From: DASUFE01 sp036274675
Lineage (GTDB): Bacteria; Pseudomonadota; Gammaproteobacteria; HTCC5015
Reading direction: 5' to 3'
Length of the DNA: 64,000 nt
Assembly (NCBI GenBank): GCA_036274675.1
Contig: DASUFE010000115.1
Span: forward strand, 17,472 to 81,471
A model generated the notes under the pieces. That model did no database searches, was not told where the DNA came from, and worked only from the letters and a program-made list of their open reading frames with translations. Of the stretch, positions 36,730 through 45,135 are shown one piece after another. How positions within the stretch are numbered: position 1 is the stretch's first letter; the number at the start of each line of letters is the position of its first letter. The translations under genes were made by a program, and so were the position numbers.

Positions 36730-37107
36730 TCAGTGCTTCATCCGGCTGCCGCCACCGTGACGATTAGAGCTGATGGCATAATATTCCTGTACCCGTCGTT
36801 CCCACTCGGGATCCGTCATATCCGGCCAGTCATTCTCGTCGAAACCGGGAGCATGTTTCAGCTGTTCCGTATCCACATCAAGTATGAAACTATGATCGTC
36901 GGCATCCAGTTTCAGGGCTGTCAGAGGCACTGCGAAAAGCTTGCCGTGCATAGCCACGAACTTGCTGAAAGATAACACCGCATAGGCGACTCTCGACGAG
37001 TTCAGATCCAGCATGAAGTGCTCGATCCTGCCAAGACTCTCGCCCCGCATATTCTTCACCTTCTCTCCTGTCAGGCTGTCGGAAGGCATCAATGGAAGAC
37101 GCGCCAT
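36730..37107 (-). CDS. PRC-barrel domain protein
   Basis: This soluble protein (125 residues) has a PRC-barrel from about residue 10 to 80 (TGEKVKNMRGESLGRIEHFM; GKLFAVPLTALKL), then an acidic/aromatic tail. PRC-barrel proteins of this type occur in stress islands and bind metals, RNA or partners; the exact role is unknown. A GGCAC -24-like element lies upstream (near 37227) but has no matching -12, so no sigma-54 site is claimed here. Confidence 0.87.
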   Translation of the reverse strand: MARLPLMPSDSLTGEKVKNMRGESLGRIEHFMLDLNSSRVAYAVLSFSKFVAMHGKLFAVPLTALKLDADDHSFILDVDTEQLKHAPGFDENDWPDMTDPEWERRVQEYYAISSNRHGGGSRMKH

Positions 37108-37238
37108 AAATCACCTCATCAACTTGAAGAACATTTAACTTCAAATACTCATGACATTATGAGCGCATACACCACGATAAATTCGTGGCCGCCGCCTTCC
37201 TTGCACACAGGCGCCGCTGATTTCAGGTGCCGACTCTC

Positions 37239-37682
37239 TCAGGCTGCCAGCAAGGGGGATTTACTGCGTATGGCCTTGTAGGCGCTGTCGGAAGTGGCGT
37301 ACCACATCTTCAACAGATCATGGAGTTCATCCGTCTTGATTTTCTCGAGGGCATCTCTCATCAGGTTAAGCACGCATTGTTCCAGCACCTGGATACGCAC
37401 TACCGCCTGCTTATCGTCGCCGCCCGCGAGCTCCGCCTTGATCGCCTTGTAGGACTGCTGGATACCATAGACCAGCATTACGTTCCGCTGATGATTGCAT
37501 TCGCCGCGAAGCATGCAGGGCTTGAGATCGTTAATGATCTCCGCCTTGATGGCTGCCATGCGGTGAAACGCAGGCTGCATGGCAGGAATCCTGGTGTATT
37601 CCACAGCCTCGCGGTAAAAAGTCTCGCCTTCGTAACAGACGGCGAGCAAATCATTGATAATTTCCGCATCGTACGGATTCAT
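37239..37682 (-). CDS. Four-helix-bundle protein, PA2169/DUF2383-like
   Basis: This protein (147 residues) is predicted all-helical with two repeated helix pairs (NDLLAVCYEGETFYREAVEY and LEQCVLNLMRDALEKIKTDE). This is the ferritin-like PA2169/DUF2383 layout; the assignment is from pattern memory. ATG 37682 has AGAGG 7 bp upstream, and the longer open frame upstream is rejected. A sigma-54 site lies 45 bp before the start. Confidence 0.75.
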   Translation of the reverse strand: MNPYDAEIINDLLAVCYEGETFYREAVEYTRIPAMQPAFHRMAAIKAEIINDLKPCMLRGECNHQRNVMLVYGIQQSYKAIKAELAGGDDKQAVVRIQVLEQCVLNLMRDALEKIKTDELHDLLKMWYATSDSAYKAIRSKSPLLAA

Positions 37683-37726
37683 AAACTGCCTCTCTCGCTC
37701 ACGCTTTATCGGAATACCTCTGGTTT

Positions 37727-37741
37727 GCAAGCAACATGCCG
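37727..37741 (-). promoter_or_regulatory. Sigma-54 promoter candidate for the four-helix-bundle gene
   Basis: Minus strand cGGCATgttgcTTGC, followed by AA: correct -24/-12 spacing. Transcription would start near 37716, 34 bases before the ATG. Confidence 0.65.
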
Positions 37742-38117
37742 TTCGAGGAAATCCGTCGCCAGCCAACGACATCGTGCGTCCCGAGACGCACGGGGTTACT
37801 GCACGGACCCGGCCCAAGGAGGAATTTTTTTCCGGATACGGGGCGTAAAACTTGCAAACATTACAAATTCCGGGGAATGACAAAGCGTAAAAACGGGATT
37901 TGACGGAAAAAAACGTCAGACCAAAACCTGGACCGTTTCTTGCCTCATAAACGAACCGCAATTCGGCAACTTTCAGTCATCCTGATCGCACGTACTGATT
38001 GAGCAAAGTCTTCGCGGCACAAGGAATCGGACGGATGGATCGGACTTGGCTCCGTGATGTCAAACTTTCGTGCCGCAGGACGCCAGAATCGATTGCTGCG
38101 GACAATTGATTTTGCAA

Positions 38118-38183
38118 GCGGGCGAAAAACCGCGCTTCGCCCGCAAATGCTCTGAATATTTCAGGGATGAAAATATTCAGAGC
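38118..38183. other. Two tandem hairpins in the gap before the 38270 gene
   Basis: A 9-bp stem GCGGGCGAA/TTCGCCCGC (38118-38126 with 38136-38144) is followed 4 nt later by a 13-bp stem GCTCTGAATATTT/AAATATTCAGAGC (38149-38161 with 38171-38183). No T tract follows. They could be part of a structured leader, a small RNA or an operator. The rest of the 37742-38269 gap holds nothing I can support. Confidence 0.55.
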
Positions 38184-38269
38184 TCCCATAAGGATGAATA
38201 CCCGGATCTGCCGATCCAGGATGGATTCAGGCAGGTTCAATCACCCTACGTAAAACCGAGGAATGCAAG

Positions 38270-38530
38270 ATGAACAGAACTGACACCTCCACCATCAACA
38301 CCGGATCGGAATGGATCACCCTGCGTAATCGCGGGACATCCAGCTACGACGACGATTTCGCCGACGATCTCAGAGATGACACGCCGTCTCCTTTCGAGGA
38401 AGAGGTGTCGTTGTACGCGTACTGGAGCACTGAGGAGCTGCACAACCTGGCGCGGGAACTGGAAATACCGAATTATCAGCATATCAATCGCGAAGCCTTG
38501 ATCGAGATGATGATCAGACGCCTTTTCTAG
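38270..38530 (+). CDS. Small protein with Rho-N/SAP-like C-terminal segment
   Basis: This acidic protein (86 residues) has a probably disordered N-terminus (Thr/Asp/Ser-rich, ~1-45) and a C-terminal two-helix segment (WSTEELHNLARELEIPNYQH and EALIEMMIRRLF) that resembles Rho N-terminal or SAP/LEM-like motifs binding nucleic acid. GAGG lies 8 bp before the ATG. It precedes rpoN by 104 bp on the same strand. Function unknown. Confidence 0.75.
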   Translation: MNRTDTSTINTGSEWITLRNRGTSSYDDDFADDLRDDTPSPFEEEVSLYAYWSTEELHNLARELEIPNYQHINREALIEMMIRRLF

Positions 38531-38634
38531 CACGGCGGCGCCGCCGGTCCCGCAACAGGCCGGCGGCGCCACCGCCATTCCCGTGACAGTCATCCTCCCG
38601 ATGCAATCCCCTTTCCCGGCGCGAACCGGCATAC

Positions 38635-40104
38635 ATGCTTAAACAATTAATAGACGTCAATACCGGCACGCAACTGGCGATGACTCCGAGAATGCAGCTT
38701 GCGATACGCCTGTTGCAACTGTCGCGCGTGGAACTCAGCAAGGAACTGTTGACCCAGTTGGAACAGAACCCGTTGCTGGAGGAAGTGGAAGCAACGGCTT
38801 CCGAAGAAGAAGATGACGAAGCGGATACCGAAATAACCCTGCAACACCTGCGGGACCCGCCGAGTGCACCGGTCGTCAACTCCCACAATATGGAGAGCGA
38901 CGTCGGCGAACTACTGGAAAAGCAACCCGCGCGCCCGTTGACGCTGCGCGAGCACCTGCTGGAGCAACTGCAACTGTGCGCGATCGGCGATCTGGACCGC
39001 GCCATCGGCACCGCAATCATCGAATCGATTGACGATGACGGATACTTGCGCGAACCGCTCGACTTCATACATGGCCAGCTCGGGCTCGCGCCGGACCCTG
39101 ACCTCAGGGAAGTGACCGCTGTATTGCACCTCATCCAGCAATTCGATCCGGCGGGCATCGCCGCCCGTGATCTGGGCGAGTGCCTGGCTCTGCAATTACG
39201 GCAGCTGACACCGGATATCCCATTCCGCCAGTCGGCACTGCGGCTGGTGGAGAATCATTTGCAGGCACTGGCATCGGGGCGTATGACATCGTTACGCAAG
39301 AAACTGGGCCTTGATGAAGCGGGATTGCAGGGCGCCCTGCAGTTGATTCAGACCCTCAATCCGAAACCGGGCACGCAACTGGGAGCGGCCACGGCCGGGT
39401 ATATCACGCCCGATGTCATCGTCATGCTGACGCCATCGGGACAGTGGAAAGTCTCGCTGAACAGTGAAGGGCTGCCCAAACTCGCGGTGAACAGTTACTA
39501 CGCGGCGCTCAGCCGCAACTGCAACAAACGGGACGCGGCCTATATGCGTAATCAGCTGCAGGAGGCGCGCTGGTTCATCAAAAGCCTGGACAAGCGCCAC
39601 CAGACCCTGCTGCGCGTGGCGACCGCGATTGTCGAACATCAGCAGGAGTTTCTGCTGCACGGCGAGCAGTATATGAAGCCCATGATCCAGCAGGAGCTGG
39701 CGGACGAGCTCGAGATGCACGAATCGACAATCTCGAGGGTCACCACCGGCAAGTACATGAGCACTCCCCGCGGCAACTACGAACTCAAGTATTTTTTCTC
39801 GACCGGGCTCGGTAACCGCTACGGCAGCCCCTGCTCCGCCACCGCGGTACGAGCCACAATCCGCCGCCTCATCGCCTCCGAGCCGTCCGACAAACCCTTC
39901 AGTGACGCCTACCTCGCGCTGCAGCTGCAGGCGCAGGGCGTAAACATCGCGCGCCGTACCGTCAGCAAATACCGGGAGGAGTTGCGGATACCCAGCTGTA
40001 GCGTGCGCAAGCGCACCAGCTCCCCGTCGCATCATCGTAAACCGAAAACCGACGTGCCGCCGCTGCGGCCGGACACCAAGCGGGACAACCTTTTCCGGAA
40101 TTAA
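38635..40104 (+). CDS. rpoN: RNA polymerase sigma-54 factor (stand-alone copy)
   Basis: Sigma-54 (489 residues) directs polymerase to -24/-12 promoters and needs an AAA+ activator. Region I is present (AMTPRMQLAIRLLQLSRVEL), an acidic region II follows, then the core-binding and helix-turn-helix parts (LADELEMHESTISRVTTGKY). The RpoN box appears as ARRTVSKYRE. A C-terminal Arg/Lys/Pro tail of about 30 residues follows the usual end (IPSCSVRKR). It lacks the usual rpoN neighbours (lptB, hpf, ptsN), so it is probably a second copy serving this island. A terminator follows directly. Confidence 0.94.
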   Translation: MLKQLIDVNTGTQLAMTPRMQLAIRLLQLSRVELSKELLTQLEQNPLLEEVEATASEEEDDEADTEITLQHLRDPPSAPVVNSHNMESDVGELLEKQPARPLTLREHLLEQLQLCAIGDLDRAIGTAIIESIDDDGYLREPLDFIHGQLGLAPDPDLREVTAVLHLIQQFDPAGIAARDLGECLALQLRQLTPDIPFRQSALRLVENHLQALASGRMTSLRKKLGLDEAGLQGALQLIQTLNPKPGTQLGAATAGYITPDVIVMLTPSGQWKVSLNSEGLPKLAVNSYYAALSRNCNKRDAAYMRNQLQEARWFIKSLDKRHQTLLRVATAIVEHQQEFLLHGEQYMKPMIQQELADELEMHESTISRVTTGKYMSTPRGNYELKYFFSTGLGNRYGSPCSATAVRATIRRLIASEPSDKPFSDAYLALQLQAQGVNIARRTVSKYREELRIPSCSVRKRTSSPSHHRKPKTDVPPLRPDTKRDNLFRN

Positions 40105-40120
40105 AAAATAGTACGCCAGG

Positions 40121-40151
40121 CCGTAAAGAAGGTTACGGTTTGATTTTTTTT
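40121..40151 (+). terminator. Rho-independent terminator after rpoN
   Basis: CCGTAA/TTACGG stem of 6 bp with a 6-nt loop (40121-40138), followed by TTTGATTTTTTTT. It lies 17 bp after the rpoN stop. Confidence 0.8.
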
Positions 40152-40411
40152 GGGGGATCCTGGCGGGAAAGGGAAAAGAAATATAAAACCTTGCAGCTCA
40201 GCGTTCTTCAGCAGCGGCACGGAATGAAGCGCCAATGCACGAATTGCCGGGAGCGATTTTATGAGCTACATCCTTGCGGCTCACCTGATACGCAGGCCAG
40301 CCAGGCCCGTTCAAAACTGCTCCCGGCCGTTTTGTAAACTGCGTAGCTGACCCGAAGGGCGCGCGCCGGGACAGAATCCGCGGATGCACTTCGTTTCATC
40401 GGGGCAACGGG

Positions 40412-40440
40412 AAAATCCAAAAAACCGCGGCAACCTTGCG
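40412..40440. repeat. Dispersed repeat fragment, also found near gluQ
   Basis: The words aaatccaaaaaaccgcggc and caaccttgcgt match gaaatccaaaaagccgtggcaactttgcgt at 59508-59537 with about three differences. Part of the 40152-40444 gap, which also carries cgccagg/cctggcg in opposite orientation (40113 and 40159) and has no gene. Confidence 0.5.
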
Positions 40441-40444
40441 TGCT

Positions 40445-43400
40445 TCAGTTCCGCGCCTGCTCTGCCGGAACCGGCGGCAGCAGGGTTTTGAGGTTGCCCA
40501 GGCTCGCGGGCTTAAGCAGAAAATGATCGAAACCCTGGGCAATCAACTGCTCACCCTCATCCGGCTGGAACCGCCCCGAGAGGGCGATAAACAAGGTGTT
40601 CTCGAAATCACGCCGGCTCTTCAGTATCCGCAATACTTCGGTCCCGTCGCGATCGGGCAGCGTAAGATCCAGCAATACCACGTGCGGCATGAAATCCTGT
40701 GCGACCCTGAGCGCGGTTGCCGCGTCCTCCGCATAGCGGCTGATGTAACCGGCCGCTTCCAGCAATTTACAAAGAGCCGTGCCGGCGTCATGATTGTCCT
40801 CGACGATAAGGATTTTCACAGGATCCCCGCCCTGGACTTCACCACCGGCCGCAGGCTGGGTAAGCGATTTCACGCCCTGCGTGTAATTATCGATCATGGC
40901 GAGCAAATGTTCGTCGTCGATAGGCTTGCAGAAATAATCGTTGCAACCGGCCTGCAGACAGCGCTGGCGGTCACTCTCCCGCGCCGCCGCGGTCAGGGCC
41001 ACGATCGGCCTGCGGAAACCCTTGTCGCGAAGCCGCTTGACCGCTTCGGCTCCGTCCATTCCAGGCAGCATGATATCCATGAGGATCAGATCGAATGCAT
41101 CGCCGCTTTCCTCGGCCTGCGCCACGAACTGCAGCGCCTGTTCGGCATCGACCGCCGTGCGCACGCGCGCACCCGCTCCGCAGAGTATCTGTTCCAGCAG
41201 TACGCGTACATCTTCGATATCATCGACGATCAGGATTCGCGCGTTCAACTGATGCTGCGTTTCCGGACGCGTAGTATGGACCGTGGCCAGCAGATTCGGA
41301 TCCAGACTCACGTATTTCACGTCGTGCAGCGAGCCGGTCGGAACCCTGACCGAGAATACGCTGCCGCGGCCGAGTTCGCTGCGTACGGAAATGGTTCCGC
41401 CCAGCATTTCGGTCAGATGCTTGCTGATGGTGAGGCCGAGGCCCGCCCCCTGATAGCGCCGCGACGATGAGGTCTCAGCCTGCTCGAAAGGCTCGAACAT
41501 GCGCTCCAGGTCGCCGGGAGCGATGCCGATGCCGGTATCGCGCACCTCAAAAGACATCACCGGCGCGTCCTCCGAGTTTTCCAGACGCATGGTGATCGTA
41601 ATCCGGCCCTGGGAAGTGAACTTGACGGCATTTCCGATCAGGTTCAGCAAAATCTGGCGCAGGCGCGTCGGATCACCCTCGATGGTTTCCGGGATTTCGC
41701 CTTCCGCGTTGACGCCCATTTCGATTCCCTTGTCACGCGCCCGCATGCGCATGACTGAACACAGGTCGGCCAGCAGGCGTTGCGGAGAGAAGCGCTCCTT
41801 GCGCAAGGTCAGTTTGTTGGCTTCGGCCCTGGAGAGATCCAGCACGTCGTCTACGATCTCCAGCAGATATTGGCCGTTCTGCTTGATCTTGGCCGCGAAA
41901 TCCGCAACCTTCTTCCAATCCGATTCGACAAGGATAAGGTCCGAATAACCCAGCACCGCCGTCAGCGGGGAGCGGATTTCGTGACTCATATTGGCGAGAA
42001 ACTCGCTCTTGACCTGGCTGGCCGCCTCCGCGGCCCGGCGGGCGGCCTCGAGCTCGATTTTCAGGTTCTTTTCCTCGGTGACGTCATAATTCACGCCGAA
42101 CATGGAGAAGGGTTCGCCTTGCTCATTGAACAGCAATCCGCCTTTCGCTCCCAGCCAGCGTACTTCGCCGTTATCCGCGCGCACGATCCTGAACTCGCTT
42201 TCATAATCCGTGCGCTGTTCCAGAACCTTCGCGATATATTCACGCAACTGCGCGGCATCCTCCGGATGTACGCGTTCGTAAAAGGATTCCAGGTTGATGA
42301 AGGATTCCTCCGGCAGACCCATCATATGGAATACGCTCTTGTCCCAGTAGAGGATGCTGCTCTTGATATCCCACTGCCAGCAGCCGATGCGGCCGAACTC
42401 CATGGCCAGGCGCAAGCGGGCCTCGCTCAGATGCAGCATTTCCTCGCGGCGATGCCGTTCGATCGCCTCCCATAACACGTGGGCGACGGATTGCAGGAAA
42501 TGGATATCGTCGGGCGTGAAATGCCTGATTTTGCGGCTGTGCACGCTAAGCACGCCATATGGTCTCTCCACCGTACCGATAATTACGCTGATGCCGCTGC
42601 TGATACCGTGATCCAGCAGCAGCTTGGCGGGGGTGAAGCGCTGTTCGCGTTGCATGTCCTCCACAATAACCGGTTCTCGGGTCGTCAACGCAAAGCCGGA
42701 TTGTGAACCCAGTCCTGCAGGAACGGTGGTCTTGCCCACCAGGCCCTCTGTCCAGCCGACACCGGCGCGCAGCAGCAGTCGATTGCCCGGCTGCAACTCG
42801 AGCAGCTTGACGTACTCGACGCCGCAAACTTCGGCGACCCGGGCCACCGCCATTTCCAGCAGCTCCTGCAGCGGACTGCCTGACAGCGCCTTCCAACCTA
42901 TTTCAGCGACCGCGGCCTGCTGGCGCTCGCGGATCAGCAACTGTTTCTCGGTATGTTTCATCCGGCTGATGTCGGTATAGGAAAGTACCGCGCCCTCGAT
43001 TCTGTTTTCGCCGGTCCGATAGGGTGTGACGCGCCGCAGGTAATAACTGTCGCGGCCGTCGTAGACCTCCTTTTCGATGGGCGCCGGGTTTTTCAACACC
43101 GCCAGCACATCGTCGTTCAGCGTGGCATCGCCGATGTTAAGCAAGGCGGTTTCATCCAGGCGGCGCCCAATATCGGCGGGAACCAGGCTGAACAATGTTC
43201 TGGCGGCCGGCGTAAAGCGCCGGATGCGGAATGAAGTATCGAGAAAGACAGTAGCGATAACGGCGCCGCCGAGCAGATTGTGCAAATCGTTGTTGACCGC
43301 CTGCAGTTCGGCCACCTTGTCGCGCAGCTCGCGATTGACGGCCGTCAATTCAGTGTTCAAGGCGCTGAAATTCTCAGCGGCCGTTTCCTGACGATCCGTG

Positions 43401-43447
43401 TCCATTGGCACGGTCGTTCCGGCACGGTTTTGCTTGCTTTTGCTCAT
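40445..43447 (-). CDS. Hybrid sensor histidine kinase with PAS, GAF, PAS, kinase and two receiver domains
   Basis: This cytoplasmic protein has 1000 residues. Order: coiled coil (~20-60), PAS_10-type domain (~60-165), GAF (~180-340), PAS (~350-460), HisKA with His in FLANMSHEIRSPL (~480-550), intact HATPase (NLIGNAVKF, DTGIGI, GAGLGL; ~590-710), receiver 1 (LILMDIMLPG; ~735-855) and receiver 2 (VVLLDLTLPD; ~875-990). The N-terminus (TELTAVNRELRDKVAELQ and the following PAS) is typical of the tail of CheB-CheR fusion proteins, but no CheB or CheR part is present. No membrane helices. It may feed the NtrC-type regulator of this island; this is inference from position. Confidence 0.93.
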   Translation of the reverse strand: MSKSKQNRAGTTVPMDTDRQETAAENFSALNTELTAVNRELRDKVAELQAVNNDLHNLLGGAVIATVFLDTSFRIRRFTPAARTLFSLVPADIGRRLDETALLNIGDATLNDDVLAVLKNPAPIEKEVYDGRDSYYLRRVTPYRTGENRIEGAVLSYTDISRMKHTEKQLLIRERQQAAVAEIGWKALSGSPLQELLEMAVARVAEVCGVEYVKLLELQPGNRLLLRAGVGWTEGLVGKTTVPAGLGSQSGFALTTREPVIVEDMQREQRFTPAKLLLDHGISSGISVIIGTVERPYGVLSVHSRKIRHFTPDDIHFLQSVAHVLWEAIERHRREEMLHLSEARLRLAMEFGRIGCWQWDIKSSILYWDKSVFHMMGLPEESFINLESFYERVHPEDAAQLREYIAKVLEQRTDYESEFRIVRADNGEVRWLGAKGGLLFNEQGEPFSMFGVNYDVTEEKNLKIELEAARRAAEAASQVKSEFLANMSHEIRSPLTAVLGYSDLILVESDWKKVADFAAKIKQNGQYLLEIVDDVLDLSRAEANKLTLRKERFSPQRLLADLCSVMRMRARDKGIEMGVNAEGEIPETIEGDPTRLRQILLNLIGNAVKFTSQGRITITMRLENSEDAPVMSFEVRDTGIGIAPGDLERMFEPFEQAETSSSRRYQGAGLGLTISKHLTEMLGGTISVRSELGRGSVFSVRVPTGSLHDVKYVSLDPNLLATVHTTRPETQHQLNARILIVDDIEDVRVLLEQILCGAGARVRTAVDAEQALQFVAQAEESGDAFDLILMDIMLPGMDGAEAVKRLRDKGFRRPIVALTAAARESDRQRCLQAGCNDYFCKPIDDEHLLAMIDNYTQGVKSLTQPAAGGEVQGGDPVKILIVEDNHDAGTALCKLLEAAGYISRYAEDAATALRVAQDFMPHVVLLDLTLPDRDGTEVLRILKSRRDFENTLFIALSGRFQPDEGEQLIAQGFDHFLLKPASLGNLKTLLPPVPAEQARN

Positions 43448-43679
43448 AGATTACTGCCCGTCGCGGTCGTTACTTACAGTGCGTTTCTGTCGCGGGCAAA
43501 GACTATAACACGTTCTGAAGAATGCACTCATCTGCGCAAGCACCTGTACTCTCCCGTGTTGCGCAAGTTTTACCCTGGCTGCGCGTGCTTTGTAAAAATT
43601 ACCGGGCGACTGCGCGCCGCGCGCCGTCAAACACACCATACGCCGCGGTTTTCCGGCCAAATCCCCGCGCCACTCAATT

Positions 43680-43694
43680 TGGCATGGATCTTTC
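43680..43694 (+). promoter_or_regulatory. Weak sigma-54-like site before the 43745 gene
   Basis: TGGCATggatcTTTC: perfect -24 but the -12 GC is TC. It is 51 bp before the ATG of the small gene. Listed because its position fits the other sites of the island. Confidence 0.3.
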
Positions 43695-43744
43695 ATATTC
43701 GGCTGCGGCCAGACAACAACTGATCAGCCATATGGAAGGCGACT

Positions 43745-43999
43745 ATGAAAAAATCCGAATACCCGATTTCGATATCCCGCACAGACACGGCGGAAACGCC
43801 CAAAGCCTCAAGGCATCTTGATTATGCCGCATGGGTGGACAGCGATGGCCGTGAGCACCTGATCACCCGCGACATGGTCGACAGCATGATCGCGGAACTG
43901 GTCTCAGGCCCCGACAACTCCCTGCAGGGACGCGGCAGCTTCAATACCGGACGGAGAGCCCTCAGGTATTCACAATCTCGCCCCCATTGGGGTGAATAA
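43745..43999 (+). CDS. Small hypothetical protein
   Basis: A soluble protein of 84 residues. The middle (YAAWVDSDGREHLITRDMVDSMI) looks like a compact folded segment with a GREH.ITR pattern, as seen in small Pseudomonas proteins of unknown function. AAGG lies 5 bp before the ATG. The last 38 bp overlap the 3' end of the convergent SDR gene, which is unusual but tolerable. The upstream gap (43448-43744) shows only a weak sigma-54-like site. Confidence 0.62.
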   Translation: MKKSEYPISISRTDTAETPKASRHLDYAAWVDSDGREHLITRDMVDSMIAELVSGPDNSLQGRGSFNTGRRALRYSQSRPHWGE

Positions 44000-44807
44000 T
44001 CTGCCCGGCTATATAGGAAGCATCCTCGCTGGCCAGGAACACGTAGCTGGGCGCGACTTCGGCAGGCTGCCCGGCCCGGCCCATCGGCGTCTTCTTGCCG
44101 AACTCCTGCAGACGTTTTCCTGAAAACGTCGAGGGAATCAGCGGCGTCCAGATCGGGCCTGGCGCCACGCCATTGACGCGGATTCCACGACTTACGAGCG
44201 CTTTCGCGAGCGAGCGCGTGAAAGCTGTAATCGCTCCCTTGGTCGCCGAATAATCGACCAGCGTTTCGGAACCACGGTAGGCGGTGACCGACGTTGTGTT
44301 TATGATTACGCCCCCCTCTCCCAAATGCTTCAAGGCTTCGCGTGCCATAAAGAAATAGCCATAAACATTGGTACGGAAAGTATTTTCGATCTGCTCAGCC
44401 GAAATTTCTTCCGGGTTTTCCCGTGGATGCTGTTCGGCGGCGTTGTTGACCAGGATATCCAGGCGTCCGAAACGGTTCACGCATTCCTGTACGGCCTGGC
44501 GGCAAAAATTCTCGTCGCCCACATCGCCCCGGATCAGGAGACAGGGTGCATTTTCGCGCTCGACCAGCATCCGTGTGTCTGCGGCATCTTTCGTTTCATT
44601 CAGGTATACGATCGCAGCTTGCGCGCCTTCCCGGGCGAAATGAACCGCGATCGCCCTGCCGATACCGCTGTCGCCTCCGGTAATCAGCGCCACCTTGCCT
44701 TGCAGCTTGGCGCTGCCGCGATAGCTATCCTTGATGAATACTGGTTCGGGGTCCATTTTCCATTCCTGACCCGGTTGCCGGTTTTGTTTTTTTGGTACAC
44801 CCGCCAT
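43962..44807 (-). CDS. SDR family oxidoreductase (YghA-like)
   Basis: NAD(P)-dependent short-chain dehydrogenase (281 residues) of the group with an N-terminal extension (~1-35, including PEPVFIKDSYRGSAKL). The cofactor motif is TGGDSGIG, the NNAA motif is DILVNNAAEQ, and the catalytic Tyr/Lys lie in VDYSATKGA. All are intact. E. coli YghA is stress-associated; the substrate is unknown. ATG 44807 with AAGGAG is preferred over the GTG one codon earlier. It is 21 bp downstream of a 59-residue ORF and probably shares its sigma-54 site. Confidence 0.91.
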   Translation of the reverse strand: MAGVPKKQNRQPGQEWKMDPEPVFIKDSYRGSAKLQGKVALITGGDSGIGRAIAVHFAREGAQAAIVYLNETKDAADTRMLVERENAPCLLIRGDVGDENFCRQAVQECVNRFGRLDILVNNAAEQHPRENPEEISAEQIENTFRTNVYGYFFMAREALKHLGEGGVIINTTSVTAYRGSETLVDYSATKGAITAFTRSLAKALVSRGIRVNGVAPGPIWTPLIPSTFSGKRLQEFGKKTPMGRAGQPAEVAPSYVFLASEDASYIAGQIIHPNGGEIVNT

Positions 44808-44828
44808 CACCGCTCCTTTTGCGCCAGG

Positions 44829-45008
44829 TCAATCCGCCTCGTAGTCCTTCGCCGATCCATTGGGGGTTCGGCGCGCGCGCTTGCGCAGTTTGTGCTGACG
44901 CTGTTCGAAAATATCCTCCAGCAAGCCCCAGTCGTCCTGCACGAAACGCGGGCGCCGCTTGTCCTTGCTACCCGAATATCTCCAGTTTGTTTCTTTACTC
45001 TGATGCAT
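44829..45008 (-). CDS. Small basic protein, first gene of the SDR operon
   Basis: ATG 45008 to TGA 44829 encodes 59 residues, beginning MHQSKETNWRYSG and ending NGSAKDYEAD. It is Arg/Lys/Gln-rich with an amphipathic central helix (WGLLEDIFEQRQHKLRKRAR). GGAG lies 6 bp before the ATG, and a sigma-54 site 40 bp upstream. Small size makes it easy to miss. The competing frame across 44807-45154 looks less like protein. No family recognised. Confidence 0.72.
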   Translation of the reverse strand: MHQSKETNWRYSGSKDKRRPRFVQDDWGLLEDIFEQRQHKLRKRARRTPNGSAKDYEAD

Positions 45009-45047
45009 TGACTTCTCCAGTCGCGGTAAAAGTGATACAGGGTTGAA

Positions 45048-45062
45048 GCAAGACCTGTACCA
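45048..45062 (-). promoter_or_regulatory. Sigma-54 promoter candidate for the small basic protein-SDR operon
   Basis: Minus strand TGGTACaggtcTTGC, followed by TT: one change (C to T) from TGGCAC-N5-TTGC. Transcription would begin near 45036, 28 bases before the ATG. It lies back to back with the chaB site at 45084. Confidence 0.65.
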
Positions 45063-45083
45063 CTGAAGACGGAATCAATCATA

Positions 45084-45098
45084 TGGTCCGCTTTTTGC
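45084..45098 (+). promoter_or_regulatory. Sigma-54 promoter candidate for chaB
   Basis: TGGTCCgctttTTGC, followed by AA, correct spacing; two changes within the -24 hexamer. Transcription would start near 45110, 26 bases before the chaB ATG, whose AGGAG lies within the leader. Confidence 0.6.
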
Positions 45099-45135
45099 AA
45101 GTAGGCCGTACCCTTTAAGCTCAGGAGAAATAACC

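Noticed and set aside
38045..38062. TGGATCGGACTTGGC as a sigma-54 site for the 38270 gene or rpoN
   Set aside because: The -12 element reads TGGC and the -24 element lacks GCA; too weak to claim.
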